Shown: positions 51,042 to 59,581 of the stretch, in pieces
How the letters are laid out: each line of letters opens with the position of its first letter
Numbering within the stretch: position 1 is the stretch's first letter
Origin: Arthrobacter silvisoli
Lineage (GTDB): Bacteria > Actinomycetota > Actinomycetes > Actinomycetales > Micrococcaceae
Assembly (NCBI RefSeq): GCF_003369445.1
Contig: NZ_QRCU01000039.1
Span: 1 to 64,000 of the forward strand
Direction of reading: 5' to 3'
DNA length: 64,000 nucleotides
Notes under the pieces: model-generated
What the model saw: only the letters and a program-made list of their open reading frames with translations
Database searches by the model: none
What the model was told of the DNA's origin: nothing
Translations under genes and position numbers: made by a program

Positions 51042-51845
51042 ATGAGCGAAGCAGCAGCCACGGCCCCGCAGGCCAGTGACCAGTACGTGCAGTCCCTGGC
51101 GCGCGGCCTGGCCGTGATCCGCGCCTTCGACGCCGCCAACCCGCTCATGACCCTCAGCGAAGTGGCCGCACGGACCGGCCTCACACGTGCCACGGCCCGC
51201 CGCTTCCTGCACACCCTGGTGGAGCTGGGCTACGTGCGCACCGACGGGAAGACCTTCGCGCTCACCGCCCTCGTGCTGCAGCTGGGGTACGCGTACCTCT
51301 CGGCGCTCTCCCTGCCGCAGCTCGCCCAGCCCCACCTCGAGGAGCTGTCCCACAAATTGGGGGAGTCGACGTCGGCCGCGGTGCTGGACGGGGCAGACAT
51401 CTTCTACGTCGCCCGGGTGGCGACCCGCCGGATCATGACCGTCGGAATCACAGTGGGCACGCGCTTCCCGGCGTACGCGACGTCGATGGGCCGGGTCCTG
51501 CTGGCGGGCCTGCCGGACGCGAAACTGCAGGAGTACCTGGCCACCGTCGAACTGCAGGCCCTCACTCCGCACACGGTGGCCACGCGCGAGGCCCTGCTGG
51601 CCGAACTGGAAAAGGTCCGGGAACAGGGCTGGTGCCTGCTGGACCAGGAACTGGAACTCGGGCTCATGTCCATCGCGGCCCCCGTCCGCAACGCCGTGGG
51701 CAAGGTGGTGGCCGCCGTCAACGTCTCATTGCAGGCCCAGAACGTCTCGGCGCAGGCCGAACCAGAGGCGTACCTTGAGTCCGTCCGCAAGGAAATCCTG
51801 CGCACCGCTGAACTGATCTCGGCGGACATCTCGGCCAAGCACTGA
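51042..51845 (+). CDS. pcaR: IclR-family regulator of protocatechuate catabolism (PcaR/PobR type)
   Basis: A 267-residue IclR protein: winged helix (TLSEVAARTGLTRATARRFLHTLVELGYV, about 36-64) and effector domain with ADIFYVARVATRRIMTVGITVGTRFPAYATSMGRVLLAGL, which is characteristic of the PcaR/PobR/PcaU subgroup. It follows the pca operon in the same direction. Such proteins usually activate or repress pca genes in response to protocatechuate or 3-oxoadipate; which applies here is unknown. Confidence 0.92.
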   Translation: MSEAAATAPQASDQYVQSLARGLAVIRAFDAANPLMTLSEVAARTGLTRATARRFLHTLVELGYVRTDGKTFALTALVLQLGYAYLSALSLPQLAQPHLEELSHKLGESTSAAVLDGADIFYVARVATRRIMTVGITVGTRFPAYATSMGRVLLAGLPDAKLQEYLATVELQALTPHTVATREALLAELEKVREQGWCLLDQELELGLMSIAAPVRNAVGKVVAAVNVSLQAQNVSAQAEPEAYLESVRKEILRTAELISADISAKH

Positions 51846-51856
51846 TCCTTTCCGCG

Positions 51857-52201
51857 CTACTTCCCGATTTCCGCCAGGCGCAGTTCAAGGATGCGGCGGA
51901 CGAGTTCGTCGGGGACGGGGTTGTCGGCGCTGAACCTCAGCGTCCCCGGCGACCACGAGAAGCCATCCAGTTCGCCCTCGATCCGGGGCAGGATCTGTCC
52001 GCTGTACGGGTACATGGCCAGGTGCTTCTTGGTTTCGAGGACGCTGACGAATCCCTTGCCGTCCAGGAGCAGCGCGGGCATGCCGTAGCTGGTGCCCTCC
52101 TGGACGCCGGGTGCCAGTTCGCGCGCGATCGCGACGACGCGTTCCAGCACCTCCCGGTTCGGTGCTTTGATGCCGGCGAGATAATCGGTGACGGTTCCCA
52201 T
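51857..52201 (-). CDS. DUF1801 / YdhG-like small protein
   Basis: A 114-residue protein of the YdhG/YyaM group (TVTDYLAGIKAPNREVLERVVAIAREL; TSYGMPALLLDGKGFVSVLETKKHLAMYPYSGQIL; TLRFSADNPVPDELVRRILELRLAEI). Family function is not established; iron-chaperone-like naming is by similarity only. Stands alone, convergent with pcaR. Confidence 0.82.
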   Translation of the reverse strand: MGTVTDYLAGIKAPNREVLERVVAIARELAPGVQEGTSYGMPALLLDGKGFVSVLETKKHLAMYPYSGQILPRIEGELDGFSWSPGTLRFSADNPVPDELVRRILELRLAEIGK

Positions 52202-52238
52202 ACGGACATGGTGCGCCTTCCGGGCTCCCCGCGTCGAT

Positions 52239-52301
52239 GCGCGAACTGGCAGCAGATGACCCCTGCACGCGATTCAAAGGGCATCTGCTGCCAGTTCGCG
52301 C
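52239..52301. repeat. Dispersed palindromic element, copy D
   Basis: GCGCGAACTGGCAGCAGATG (52239-52258) is mirrored by CATCTGCTGCCAGTTCGCGC (52282-52301), inner loop different from copy C. Lies 37 bp upstream of the DUF1801 gene. Confidence 0.85.
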
Positions 52302-52318
52302 TCCAAGATGGAGGCGGG

Positions 52319-52930
52319 TCAGCGGGTCAGCTTGGCCGAATCCGGGTGCTCGTCGCCGATGTGGCCGGGGGCGTTGGCCGCGAGCACGCGCTGGACGAAC
52401 GCGCTGTACTCCTCCATGTAGTGGCGCAGCAGCTCCGCGGTGTTGGGGTCGGAGACCGTGCCGTCCTCGGCGAAGACGTCCTTGTTGAACTTGATGTAGG
52501 CCTCGGGGGCGTTCAGCTGCGGGGCGTCCAGGAAGCTGAGCACGCTGCGCATGGAGGACTGCATGACGGCGGTGCCGATGCTGCCCGGCGAGGTGCCGAT
52601 GATGCCGGTCGGCTTGCGCGCGAAGGAATTGGTGCCCCACGGACGGGAGCCCCAGTCGATGGCGTTCTTGAGCGCGCCCGGGATGGAGCGGTTGTATTCC
52701 GGGGAGATGAAGAGGATGCCGTGCGACGCGGCCACGGCGTCCTTGAAGGCGCGGCCCGCGGCCGGGTAGTCGGCGTCGTAGTCCGGGCTGTAGAGCGGGA
52801 GGTCCTTGATGGGGATTTCGGTGAATTCGAGCTCTTCCGGGGCCAGTTTGATGAGGGCCTTGGAGAGGATCCGGTTGATGGAATTGCTGGCGAGGCTGCC
52901 CACGAGGTAGCCGATCTTGTACGTTGCCAT
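52319..52930 (-). CDS. NAD(P)H-dependent FMN reductase (azoreductase-like)
   Basis: A 203-residue flavodoxin-like reductase. GSLASNSINRIL binds the FMN phosphate, SPEYNRSIPGALKNAIDWGSRP is the family signature, and KPTGIIGTSPGSIGT the ring-contact region. It reduces FMN, quinones or azo compounds with NAD(P)H in the cytoplasm. The ATG at 52930 has AAAGGAATG upstream; an earlier in-frame start would add a disordered 24 residues. Confidence 0.88.
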   Translation of the reverse strand: MATYKIGYLVGSLASNSINRILSKALIKLAPEELEFTEIPIKDLPLYSPDYDADYPAAGRAFKDAVAASHGILFISPEYNRSIPGALKNAIDWGSRPWGTNSFARKPTGIIGTSPGSIGTAVMQSSMRSVLSFLDAPQLNAPEAYIKFNKDVFAEDGTVSDPNTAELLRHYMEEYSAFVQRVLAANAPGHIGDEHPDSAKLTR

Positions 52931-53038
52931 GACTGCATTCCTTTCCGACGGCGCGGCCGGAACCGGCTCGTCGACGGTCGTGGTGGGGCTGGAGGCCACC
53001 AACCCCTAGCAAGCCTAACCGCCGAGTGCCCCGACGTG

Positions 53039-53100
53039 AGCGCGAACGTACACTTGGGGCCCTGAAAACCGAAACGGGGCCCCACGTGTACGTTCGCGCT
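53039..53100. repeat. Variant palindrome with the same ends as the dispersed element
   Basis: AGCGCGAACGTACAC (53039-53053) and GTGTACGTTCGCGCT (53086-53100) are exact inverted copies; inner arms TGGGGCCC/GGGGCCCCA extend the stem. The outer AGCGCGAAC/GTTCGCGC matches the dispersed element but the core differs. It lies between divergent genes, so it is not a simple terminator. Confidence 0.8.
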
Positions 53101-53211
53101 TAAGCCCGCCGGCCCCCTCCCGTCCGTGCCCGCAGGGGGTTAGGCTCATGCCAACGACTGCACGGGCTTTGTGTCACCGGGAACCAACGGAGGTTCCGGG
53201 AAGGGAGCGCG

Positions 53212-54387
53212 ATGAAACTGGGCATTGCACGCGAACGCCGGGAGGGCGAACGGCGGGTGGCCGCGACGCCGGACACCGTCAAGCAGTTGGCGGGCCTCGG
53301 CGTCGAGGTCCTCGTCGAAAGCGGTGCCGGGCTGCACTCCGGCCATCCGGACGAGGCCTACAAGGACGCCGGCGCCTGGATCGTCAAGGAACTGGACTTC
53401 GGCACCGTTGACCTCCTCCTCCACGTCCGCCCGCTTGACCTTGACTCAGCCAAGTCCCTCAAACAGGGTGCGGTCACCGTCGGGCTGGCCTCGCCGTCGT
53501 CGGAACTTCCCACGGTGCGGGCGCTCGCCGAAACGGGGGTCACGTCTTTCGCGCTGGAGCTGGTGCCGCGCATCTCGCGGGCCCAGTCCATGGACGCGCT
53601 GACCTCGCAGGCGCTCGTGGCCGGCTACCGCTGCGTACTGGAGGCGGCCATGCGCCTGCCGCGCTTCTTTCCGCTCTACATGACGGCCGCCGGCACCATC
53701 CCGCCAGCCCGGGTGCTGGTGCTGGGCGCCGGCGTCGCGGGCCTGCAGGCCATCGGCACCGCCAAGCGGCTGGGCGCCCGCGTTTCCGCGAACGACATCA
53801 GACCGGCCTCCGCGGACGAGGTCGCCTCGATGGGCGGAACCTTCATCAGGCTCGACGTCGAAACGGCCGAGGCGTCCGGCGGGTACGCCCGCGAACTCAG
53901 CGCCGACCGCGGGGCCCTGCAGCGCGAACTGCTCGCCCCGCACGTGGCGGCGGCCGACGTCCTCATCACGACGGCGGCCGTCCCCGGGCGCCGTGCCCCG
54001 CTCCTGGTCACCCGCGCGATGGTCCAGGCCATGCGGCCGGGCTCGGTGGTGGTGGACCTGGCTGCGGAATCCGGCGGAAACGTGGAAGGCGTGGTGGCCG
54101 GGGAGGACACGGCGATCCCGACGGCGGACGGCCGCGGCACGGTGACCCTGGTGGGCATGAAGGACCCCGCCTCCGCCCTGCCCGCCGATGCCTCCCGGCT
54201 GTACGCGAAAAACGTCGCCAACCTGGTGGAACTGCTGGTCAAGGAGGGCGCCTTCGCGCCGGACTGGGAGGACGAGGTGGTGGCCGGCAGCTGTTTGACG
54301 CACGACGGCGGTGTGCGGCATGCGCCCACGGCCGAGGCTTTGGCGGCGCTCACCACGGCCGACTCCGCGACGGAAGGGGCGAACTGA
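53212..54387 (+). CDS. pntAA: NAD(P) transhydrogenase alpha subunit, NAD-binding part
   Basis: A 391-residue peripheral subunit. It opens with the alanine-dehydrogenase-like MKLGIARERREGERRVAATPDTV, has VLVLGAGVAGLQAIGTAKRLGARV for NAD binding and RAMVQAMRPGSVVVDLAAESGGN. It takes hydride from NADH. First of three genes, coupled to pntAB by TGATG. Confidence 0.95.
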   Translation: MKLGIARERREGERRVAATPDTVKQLAGLGVEVLVESGAGLHSGHPDEAYKDAGAWIVKELDFGTVDLLLHVRPLDLDSAKSLKQGAVTVGLASPSSELPTVRALAETGVTSFALELVPRISRAQSMDALTSQALVAGYRCVLEAAMRLPRFFPLYMTAAGTIPPARVLVLGAGVAGLQAIGTAKRLGARVSANDIRPASADEVASMGGTFIRLDVETAEASGGYARELSADRGALQRELLAPHVAAADVLITTAAVPGRRAPLLVTRAMVQAMRPGSVVVDLAAESGGNVEGVVAGEDTAIPTADGRGTVTLVGMKDPASALPADASRLYAKNVANLVELLVKEGAFAPDWEDEVVAGSCLTHDGGVRHAPTAEALAALTTADSATEGAN

Positions 54388-54737
54388 TGGACGGCGTGAG
54401 CCTGCTGACGATCACCGTGCTGGCGGTGTTCGTGGGCTTCGAGGTGGTTTCCAAGGTGTCCAGCACCCTGCATACCCCGCTGATGTCAGGGGCCAACGCG
54501 ATCCACGGCATCATCCTGGTGGGCGCCATCATCGTGGCCGGGCAGGCGCATGAGCCGTTGGTGCTCGCGGTGGCGCTGCTCGCCGTCGTGCTGGCCACCG
54601 CCAACCTGGTGGGCGGCTTCGTGGTGACCGACCGCATGCTCGAGATGTTCCGCGGCCGGAAGCCCGCCGCATCCGGAAAAGCTCAGAAGCCGGCGCCCGG
54701 GGTGGACAAAGCCACGCAGAAGGAGGAGGCACGATGA
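54387..54737 (+). CDS. pntAB: NAD(P) transhydrogenase alpha subunit, membrane part
   Basis: A 116-residue membrane protein with three helices (LLTITVLAVFVGFEVVSKV; AIHGIILVGAIIVAG; LAVVLATANLVGGFVVTDRML). It forms part of the proton channel. A charged Lys/Ala tail follows. It overlaps pntB by four bases. Confidence 0.94.
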   Translation: MDGVSLLTITVLAVFVGFEVVSKVSSTLHTPLMSGANAIHGIILVGAIIVAGQAHEPLVLAVALLAVVLATANLVGGFVVTDRMLEMFRGRKPAASGKAQKPAPGVDKATQKEEAR

Positions 54738-56107
54738 CCCTCCTCAGCCCCGTCTGGACCGCCTTGCTCTACCTGGCCGCGGCGGTGTGCTTCATCCTCG
54801 CCCTCAAAGGCCTGAATTCACCGCGCACGGCCCGGCAGGGCAACCTGGTGGGCGCCTTCGGTGCGGTGATCGCCGTCGTCGCGGTTTTCCTGTCCGTGCA
54901 CCTGGACAATATCCCCTGGATCGTGGGTTCGATCGCGGTGGGGTCGGCGGTGGCGGCGCCCGTGGCCCGGCGGGTCAAGATGACGCAGATGCCACAGCTG
55001 GTGGCGCTGTTCAATGGCGTGGGCGGCGGCGCCGCGGCCTTGGTGGCGCTGCTGGAACTGGCGCACAGTGACGACGGCTGGATGCGGGTGGCTGTGGTGT
55101 TCACGCTGCTGGTGGGCGCCGTGTCCTTCGCGGGTTCGGCCATCACTTTCGCGAAGCTGCAGGAGCTCATGACCACCCGGCCTGTGGTGTTCCCGGGGTT
55201 GCCGGTGGTGATGTCGCTGGTGCTGCTTGCGGCGGTGGGGACCGGTGCGGGCGTCGTGGTCAGCGGCTCCCAGGCGCTCGCCGTCGTGCTCCTGCTGCTG
55301 GGCATGGTGGCCGGCGTGCTGCTGGTCCTGCCGGTGGGCGGCGCAGACGTGCCCATCGTGATCTCGCTGCTGAACGCCTTCACCGGCCTCGCTGTAGCGG
55401 CGTCCGGGCTGGTGCTTGGCAACGTGCTGCTGGTGGTGGCGGGCACGCTGGTGGGGGCCTCGGGCACCATCCTTACCCGCGCCATGGCAGCGGCGATGGG
55501 CCGCAGCGTGGCGGGCATCCTGTTCGGCGCCTTCCGGGGAGGCTCGACGGCGGGATCCACCGCCGTGAGCGAACGCCCCGTGCGCTCGTCCAGCGCTGAG
55601 GACGTGGCCGTGCTGCTTGGCTACGCGCAGCGGGTGATCATCGTCCCGGGCTACGGACTGGCCGTGGCCCAGGGGCAGCACACCGCGGCCGAACTCGCGG
55701 AGGCCCTCGAAGAGCGCGGGGTGGACGTCGACTTCGCCATCCACCCGGTGGCCGGCCGCATGCCCGGGCACATGAACGTCCTCCTGGCCGAGGCCAATGT
55801 GCCGTACGAATCGCTCAAGGAAATGGGCGAGATCAATTCCGAGTTCAAGACCGCGGACGTGGCCCTCGTGGTGGGTGCGAACGACGTGGTGAACCCGGCG
55901 GCGAAGACCACCGCAGGCTCGCCCATCTACGGGATGCCCATCCTGGAAGTCTCCCAGGCCCGGCAGGTGGTGTTCCTCAAGCGCTCCATGCGGCCGGGTT
56001 TCGCGGGGATCGAGAACGACCTCATGTACGAACCGCAGACCACCCTGCTATTCGGCGACGCCAAGGACTCCCTGGCCAAGGTGCTGGCGGCGGTCAAGGG
56101 GCTGTAA
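54734..56107 (+). CDS. pntB: NAD(P) transhydrogenase beta subunit
   Basis: A 457-residue subunit with about eight membrane helices and a C-terminal NADP-binding domain (VIIVPGYGLAVAQGQH; HPVAGRMPGHMNVLLAEANVPY; DVALVVGANDVVNPAA; VVFLKRSM). With PntAA/AB it uses the proton gradient to make NADPH. Last gene of the three-gene operon. Confidence 0.95.
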   Translation: MTLLSPVWTALLYLAAAVCFILALKGLNSPRTARQGNLVGAFGAVIAVVAVFLSVHLDNIPWIVGSIAVGSAVAAPVARRVKMTQMPQLVALFNGVGGGAAALVALLELAHSDDGWMRVAVVFTLLVGAVSFAGSAITFAKLQELMTTRPVVFPGLPVVMSLVLLAAVGTGAGVVVSGSQALAVVLLLLGMVAGVLLVLPVGGADVPIVISLLNAFTGLAVAASGLVLGNVLLVVAGTLVGASGTILTRAMAAAMGRSVAGILFGAFRGGSTAGSTAVSERPVRSSSAEDVAVLLGYAQRVIIVPGYGLAVAQGQHTAAELAEALEERGVDVDFAIHPVAGRMPGHMNVLLAEANVPYESLKEMGEINSEFKTADVALVVGANDVVNPAAKTTAGSPIYGMPILEVSQARQVVFLKRSMRPGFAGIENDLMYEPQTTLLFGDAKDSLAKVLAAVKGL

Positions 56108-56130
56108 GCCAGGAACGAAGGAGTCATGCA

Positions 56131-56478
56131 ATGACCGTGAAACTGAACAAGAAGGCCTTCGGCCACGCCAAGCGCCTGATCCGGGACGGGAAAACCGTCA
56201 AAGACGTCCGCGACGACTGGAGCGAGCACGCCCCATCCGCCGAGGATGAAAACAAGTTCCTCGAGAAGAACGGCTACGGCGAGTATTCCGAGTGGTATCT
56301 GGGTGTGGACGACGAGCATCCGGACGAGCAAAAAGGGCATTACAAATTTCCCTGCGGCGACTTCAAAAAGATCCACCGCTGCGCCGTGATCTCCGCCGAA
56401 AGCCGGGCAGCCCAGTACGACCACGACGATATCCGTGAGGCGCTGGGGCAATTGCTGGAACGCATCGACGCGGACTGA
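56131..56478 (+). CDS. Hypothetical protein
   Basis: A 115-residue acidic protein (KLNKKAFGHAKRLIRDGKTV; WYLGVDDEHPDEQKGHYKFPCGDFKKIHRCAVISAESRA). AAGGAG precedes the ATG. It resembles uncharacterised actinobacterial proteins of similar size; no catalytic pattern recognised. It follows pntB by 23 bp and may be co-transcribed. Confidence 0.75.
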   Translation: MTVKLNKKAFGHAKRLIRDGKTVKDVRDDWSEHAPSAEDENKFLEKNGYGEYSEWYLGVDDEHPDEQKGHYKFPCGDFKKIHRCAVISAESRAAQYDHDDIREALGQLLERIDAD

Positions 56479-56508
56479 GGCACCTGCGCCACACCATAAG
56501 CTGAGTAG

Positions 56509-57213
56509 ATGAGCACCAGCACCGCAGCCCCCGGAACCCAGCAGGAACAGGCGTACTACGGCGACACCTACCTCTTCGAAACAGCCGCCACGGTGGTGGC
56601 CACCGGAACCGACGGCACCGGTGCCTGGGCAGCGGTGAGCCCGAACATCTTCCACCCCAAGGGCGGCGGCCAGCCTTCGGACGAGGGCACCCTGAACGGT
56701 GCGCCGGTGGTTCCGTCGCGCAATGACGACGGACTGGTGATCCTGTCCGGCGGCCCGGAACTTGCCTCGCTCGAGCCGGGTATCGCCGTCGACTGCTCCA
56801 TCGACGCCGCCCTCCGCAAGCGCCACGCCGCGCTGCACACGGCCGGCCATGTGCTCGGCCACCTGGGCGAGGCCCGCGGCTGGACCAGCACCGGCCACAG
56901 CCACTACCCCGGCCAGGCCCGCCTGGACTTCTCGCCCGAGGGCCTCGAAGCCGAACTCGCCACCCCGGAGCAGCGCGAGCAGGTCCGCGCCGAACTGCAG
57001 GAAGCGTTCGACGCCGTCCTGGCCCGCGGCGGTGCGGTGAGCGCCGCCACTGACGAGGCCGGGCACCGCGTGGTCACCATCGAAGGCGTCAACAGCGAAC
57101 CCTGCGGCGGCACGCACGTGGCCCGGCTCGAGGACCTGGCCGGCGTCCGTGTGCTGGACCTGAAGATCAAGCGCGGCGCCCTCAAGGTCCGCTACGAGGC
57201 CGAGCATGTCTAA
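56509..57213 (+). CDS. AlaX-type alanyl-tRNA editing protein
   Basis: A 234-residue free-standing editing domain. FHPKGGGQPSDEG is the AlaRS-like beta-barrel motif; the zinc ligands are HTAGHVLGH (HxxxH) and SEPCGGTHV (CxxxH). It hydrolyses Ser or Gly mischarged on tRNA-Ala. The ATG at 56509 is 30 bp after the previous stop. Confidence 0.92.
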   Translation: MSTSTAAPGTQQEQAYYGDTYLFETAATVVATGTDGTGAWAAVSPNIFHPKGGGQPSDEGTLNGAPVVPSRNDDGLVILSGGPELASLEPGIAVDCSIDAALRKRHAALHTAGHVLGHLGEARGWTSTGHSHYPGQARLDFSPEGLEAELATPEQREQVRAELQEAFDAVLARGGAVSAATDEAGHRVVTIEGVNSEPCGGTHVARLEDLAGVRVLDLKIKRGALKVRYEAEHV

Positions 57214-57252
57214 GCCGAGCCGTAGAGGCTCCCGAAAGGTAGGGTCGGAACC

Positions 57253-57684
57253 ATGAGCGCACCGGAAACCGCACACGACTGGAAGCCCCTCTGGGCACGG
57301 CTCAGCGACGGCGAGGAAACGCCGCCCGCGGGCATCCTCATGACCGCCCCGCCGGGCGAGGTCAACGACGCCCCGGCCCTGGACTCCGAGTTCGGCGTGT
57401 TCGAGGCGCCGTTGGACGATTACGACGTCGTGGAGCTGGTCCGCTTCGACCGCCCCGTGGCGCGTGGCCGGGTGGCCTTCGGTGAAGGTTTCGCAGTCTT
57501 CGGCCCGGTGCGCGCAGTGGATGGCGACGAGGTTGCCGCCGATCACGAAGCCGTGGTGCTGGCCAGGCTGGCGGAGGAAGCCTTCGTCGAGGGTGCGGCC
57601 GTTGTCTACGCTCCCGTGGATGCCGCCGCCGCGGCCCGCTACGAGGCTCTGGGCTGGACCCGGGCCGGCGAGCTGGCTCCCTAG
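57253..57684 (+). CDS. Hypothetical protein
   Basis: A 143-residue acidic, Ala-rich protein with two similar halves of beta-strand character (YDVVELVRFDRPVARGRVAF; GAAVVYAPVDAAAAARYEALGW). The end YEALGWTRAG recalls the C-terminus of GNAT acetyltransferases, but the acetyl-CoA loop is not seen. AAAGGTAGGG stands upstream. The next gene begins one base after its stop. Confidence 0.7.
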   Translation: MSAPETAHDWKPLWARLSDGEETPPAGILMTAPPGEVNDAPALDSEFGVFEAPLDDYDVVELVRFDRPVARGRVAFGEGFAVFGPVRAVDGDEVAADHEAVVLARLAEEAFVEGAAVVYAPVDAAAAARYEALGWTRAGELAP

Positions 57685-57685
57685 C

Positions 57686-58570
57686 ATGCGGGCCGCCGTC
57701 GTCATCAACCCCTCCAAGCCCGCCGCGCAGGACATCCGCGAGGTTATCGCCCGGCTCGGCAGCGAGCACGGCTGGGAGGAGCCGCTGTGGCTGGAAACGA
57801 CGGCGGAGGACCCGGGCGCCGGCCAGGCCCGGGAAGCGCTCGAAGCGGGGGCCGACGTCGTGATCGCCGCCGGCGGCGACGGAACCGTCCGCTGCGTGGC
57901 CGAAGTCCTGGCCGGGACCGAAACCCCGCTGGGCCTGGTCCCGCTGGGCACCGGCAACCTGCTGGCACGGAACCTCGGCGTGGACGTCACCGACGCCAAG
58001 GGGGCGGCGAAGGCGGCGCTGCTGGGGCAGGAGCGGAAGATCGACGTCGTGCGCTCCGTGCGCGACGGCGGCAGCGAACAGACTTTCCTGGTGATGGCCG
58101 GGCTCGGCTTCGACGCGAGCATCATGGCCAGCACCGATTCGGAGCTCAAGGACAAGGTCGGCTGGCTTGCCTACGTGGACGCTGCCATGCGGAACCTGCA
58201 GGGCAAGCCGGTCAAAGCGAAGATCATCGTGGACGGCAAACCGGTGGCGGACCGCCGCGTGCGCAGCGTGATGGTGGGCAACTGCGGCAGGATCCAGGGC
58301 GGCGTCGAGATCTTCCCAGGCGCCGCCATGGACGACGGCATCCTCGACCTCATGGTGGTGGCGCCCGGGAAGCTGGGCTGGCTCGGCGTGCTCGCGGGCA
58401 TGATCGGCAGGGGCCGCAGCAAGGATCCCGCGGTGGAATACTTCCGGGGCACGTCAGTGGACGTCACCCTGGAGCATGCCGACGATTTCCAGCTCGACGG
58501 CGACCACGAAGGCAAGGGTTCCCGGCTCAGCGTGCGCGTGGATCCCGGGGCGCTGCTGGTCCGGGTGTAG
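57686..58570 (+). CDS. Diacylglycerol/lipid kinase family protein
   Basis: A 294-residue lipid kinase of the DagK/YegS group. VVINPSK at the start, VIAAGGDGTVRCVAEVLAG with the catalytic GGDGT, PLGTGNLLARNLGV and a C-terminal beta-sandwich (DGDHEGKGSRLSVRV) are all visible. It transfers phosphate from ATP to diacylglycerol, sphingoid or related lipids at the membrane. The ATG at 57686 directly follows the previous stop. Confidence 0.92.
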   Translation: MRAAVVINPSKPAAQDIREVIARLGSEHGWEEPLWLETTAEDPGAGQAREALEAGADVVIAAGGDGTVRCVAEVLAGTETPLGLVPLGTGNLLARNLGVDVTDAKGAAKAALLGQERKIDVVRSVRDGGSEQTFLVMAGLGFDASIMASTDSELKDKVGWLAYVDAAMRNLQGKPVKAKIIVDGKPVADRRVRSVMVGNCGRIQGGVEIFPGAAMDDGILDLMVVAPGKLGWLGVLAGMIGRGRSKDPAVEYFRGTSVDVTLEHADDFQLDGDHEGKGSRLSVRVDPGALLVRV

Positions 58571-58605
58571 GGCTGCCGCGGGTGTAATGCCTGCGGCCGG
58601 TGCGG

Positions 58606-59241
58606 TCAGGCCTTCGTCGCTGCGAACAGGCTGCGGAGCGTGAAGAAGCAGCCGAGGGCGCCGAACAGCAGGGCCATGAAGAAGTCGCCGGCGTAGGCCT
58701 TGACGAAGTCGGGGTTTGTGGCGAGGTTGTAGCCCATGAGGTCCCACGGTTCCGGGTCCAGGATCATTGCCAAAGGTGAGCCGCCGATGTAGGAGACGCC
58801 GCCGATGTAGGAGACGGCGTCCAGCCACACCCCGCCAAGGAAGGACAATAGCGTTGTGGCTGCGGTGATGGACGCGACGATCCAGACACCCTTGCGGCTG
58901 AGGGTCCCTGCCGTGCCCATGACGTAGAGCCGGGCCGCCAAGGCCGCGACGCCGAAGGTCACGAACGAGGTGATCCAGCCGAAGTTCCAGATGACCATCC
59001 AGACAATGATTCCGAGGGGCATCGCAGCCAAGGCGAAAATGGCTCCGCGGCCGATATCTTCGCCCTCGGAGGCCTGCTGCGGCCGGGGGAGCGGAGCCTG
59101 CGGGGTGGCTTCGGGGTGCCAGGCCGGGCCCCAAGCAGGAGGCTGGCCGTTGCCTTCGGGGATCCGCATGCCGTATTCGGGCCCGGTGGAGTGGTTGCTT
59201 GCGGGCTGCGGCTCGTTGGGCGCAGCGGTGTTCTCGGACAA
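58606..59241 (-). CDS. Membrane protein of unknown function
   Basis: About 211 residues: a Pro/Ala/Gln-rich cytoplasmic N-terminus (to about residue 70) and four to five membrane helices (IFALAAMPLGIIVWMVIW; SFVTFGVAALAARLYVM; WIVASITAATTLLSFLGG; DFFMALLFGALGCFFTL). I prefer TTG at 59241 (MSENTAAP start, GGGGG upstream); ATG at 59295 is possible. A perfect 18-bp tandem duplication encodes VSYIGGVSYIGG. No known domain. Confidence 0.75.
   Translation of the reverse strand: MSENTAAPNEPQPASNHSTGPEYGMRIPEGNGQPPAWGPAWHPEATPQAPLPRPQQASEGEDIGRGAIFALAAMPLGIIVWMVIWNFGWITSFVTFGVAALAARLYVMGTAGTLSRKGVWIVASITAATTLLSFLGGVWLDAVSYIGGVSYIGGSPLAMILDPEPWDLMGYNLATNPDFVKAYAGDFFMALLFGALGCFFTLRSLFAATKA
58781..58816. 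repeat. Perfect 18-bp tandem duplication inside a membrane-protein gene
   Basis: CCGCCGATGTAGGAGACG occurs twice in a row (58781-58798, 58799-58816), in frame, giving VSYIGG twice. Confidence 0.95.
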
Positions 59242-59352
59242 AAATACCCCCAAATTTTGAGTGTCCTGCGACGGATGAGGCTCACATATTCGCATGGCGG
59301 CGGCGCTTTGGCCATAGGGGTTTTCCGCTGGCCGACGCTCCTTCCCTTTGTT

Positions 59353-59416
59353 GCGCGAACTGCCAGCACTTGCCCGTTGAATCGCGTCCAGAGGTCATCT
59401 GCTGCCGGTTCGCCCG
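59353..59416. repeat. Dispersed palindromic element, copy E (degenerate)
   Basis: GCGCGAACTGCCAGCACTTG is mirrored by CATCTGCTGCCGGTTCGCCC with several mismatches. It lies in the 340-bp gap 59242-59581, which holds no gene I trust, only this element and the hairpin at 59507. Confidence 0.7.
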
Positions 59417-59506
59417 CAAGCCACCGCGCCCCATGCCCAGACGAAAGCGGCCCGCCCCCGGCTCCAAACAGAGCACAGGGACGGGCGGCCGTTGGTCTTC
59501 CCGGAT

Positions 59507-59544
59507 GCCCCGGCCCCGCACTCTGCATAGTGCGGGGCCGGGGC
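59507..59544 (-). terminator. Long GC hairpin after the decarboxylase-like gene
   Basis: A perfect 16-bp stem GCCCCGGCCCCGCACT (59507-59522 with 59529-59544) around CTGCAT, 38 bp past the stop of the minus-strand operon. No clear T-run. Confidence 0.65.
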
Positions 59545-59581
59545 AGGTTCAGCCCGGGTGCCGGCGGGTCTGATGCGAAAT

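Noticed and set aside
58606-59295. ATG at 59295 as the start of the membrane protein
   Set aside because: No ribosome site, while the internal TTG at 59241 has GGGGG at good spacing and gives a family-like MSENTAAP start; kept only as an alternative.
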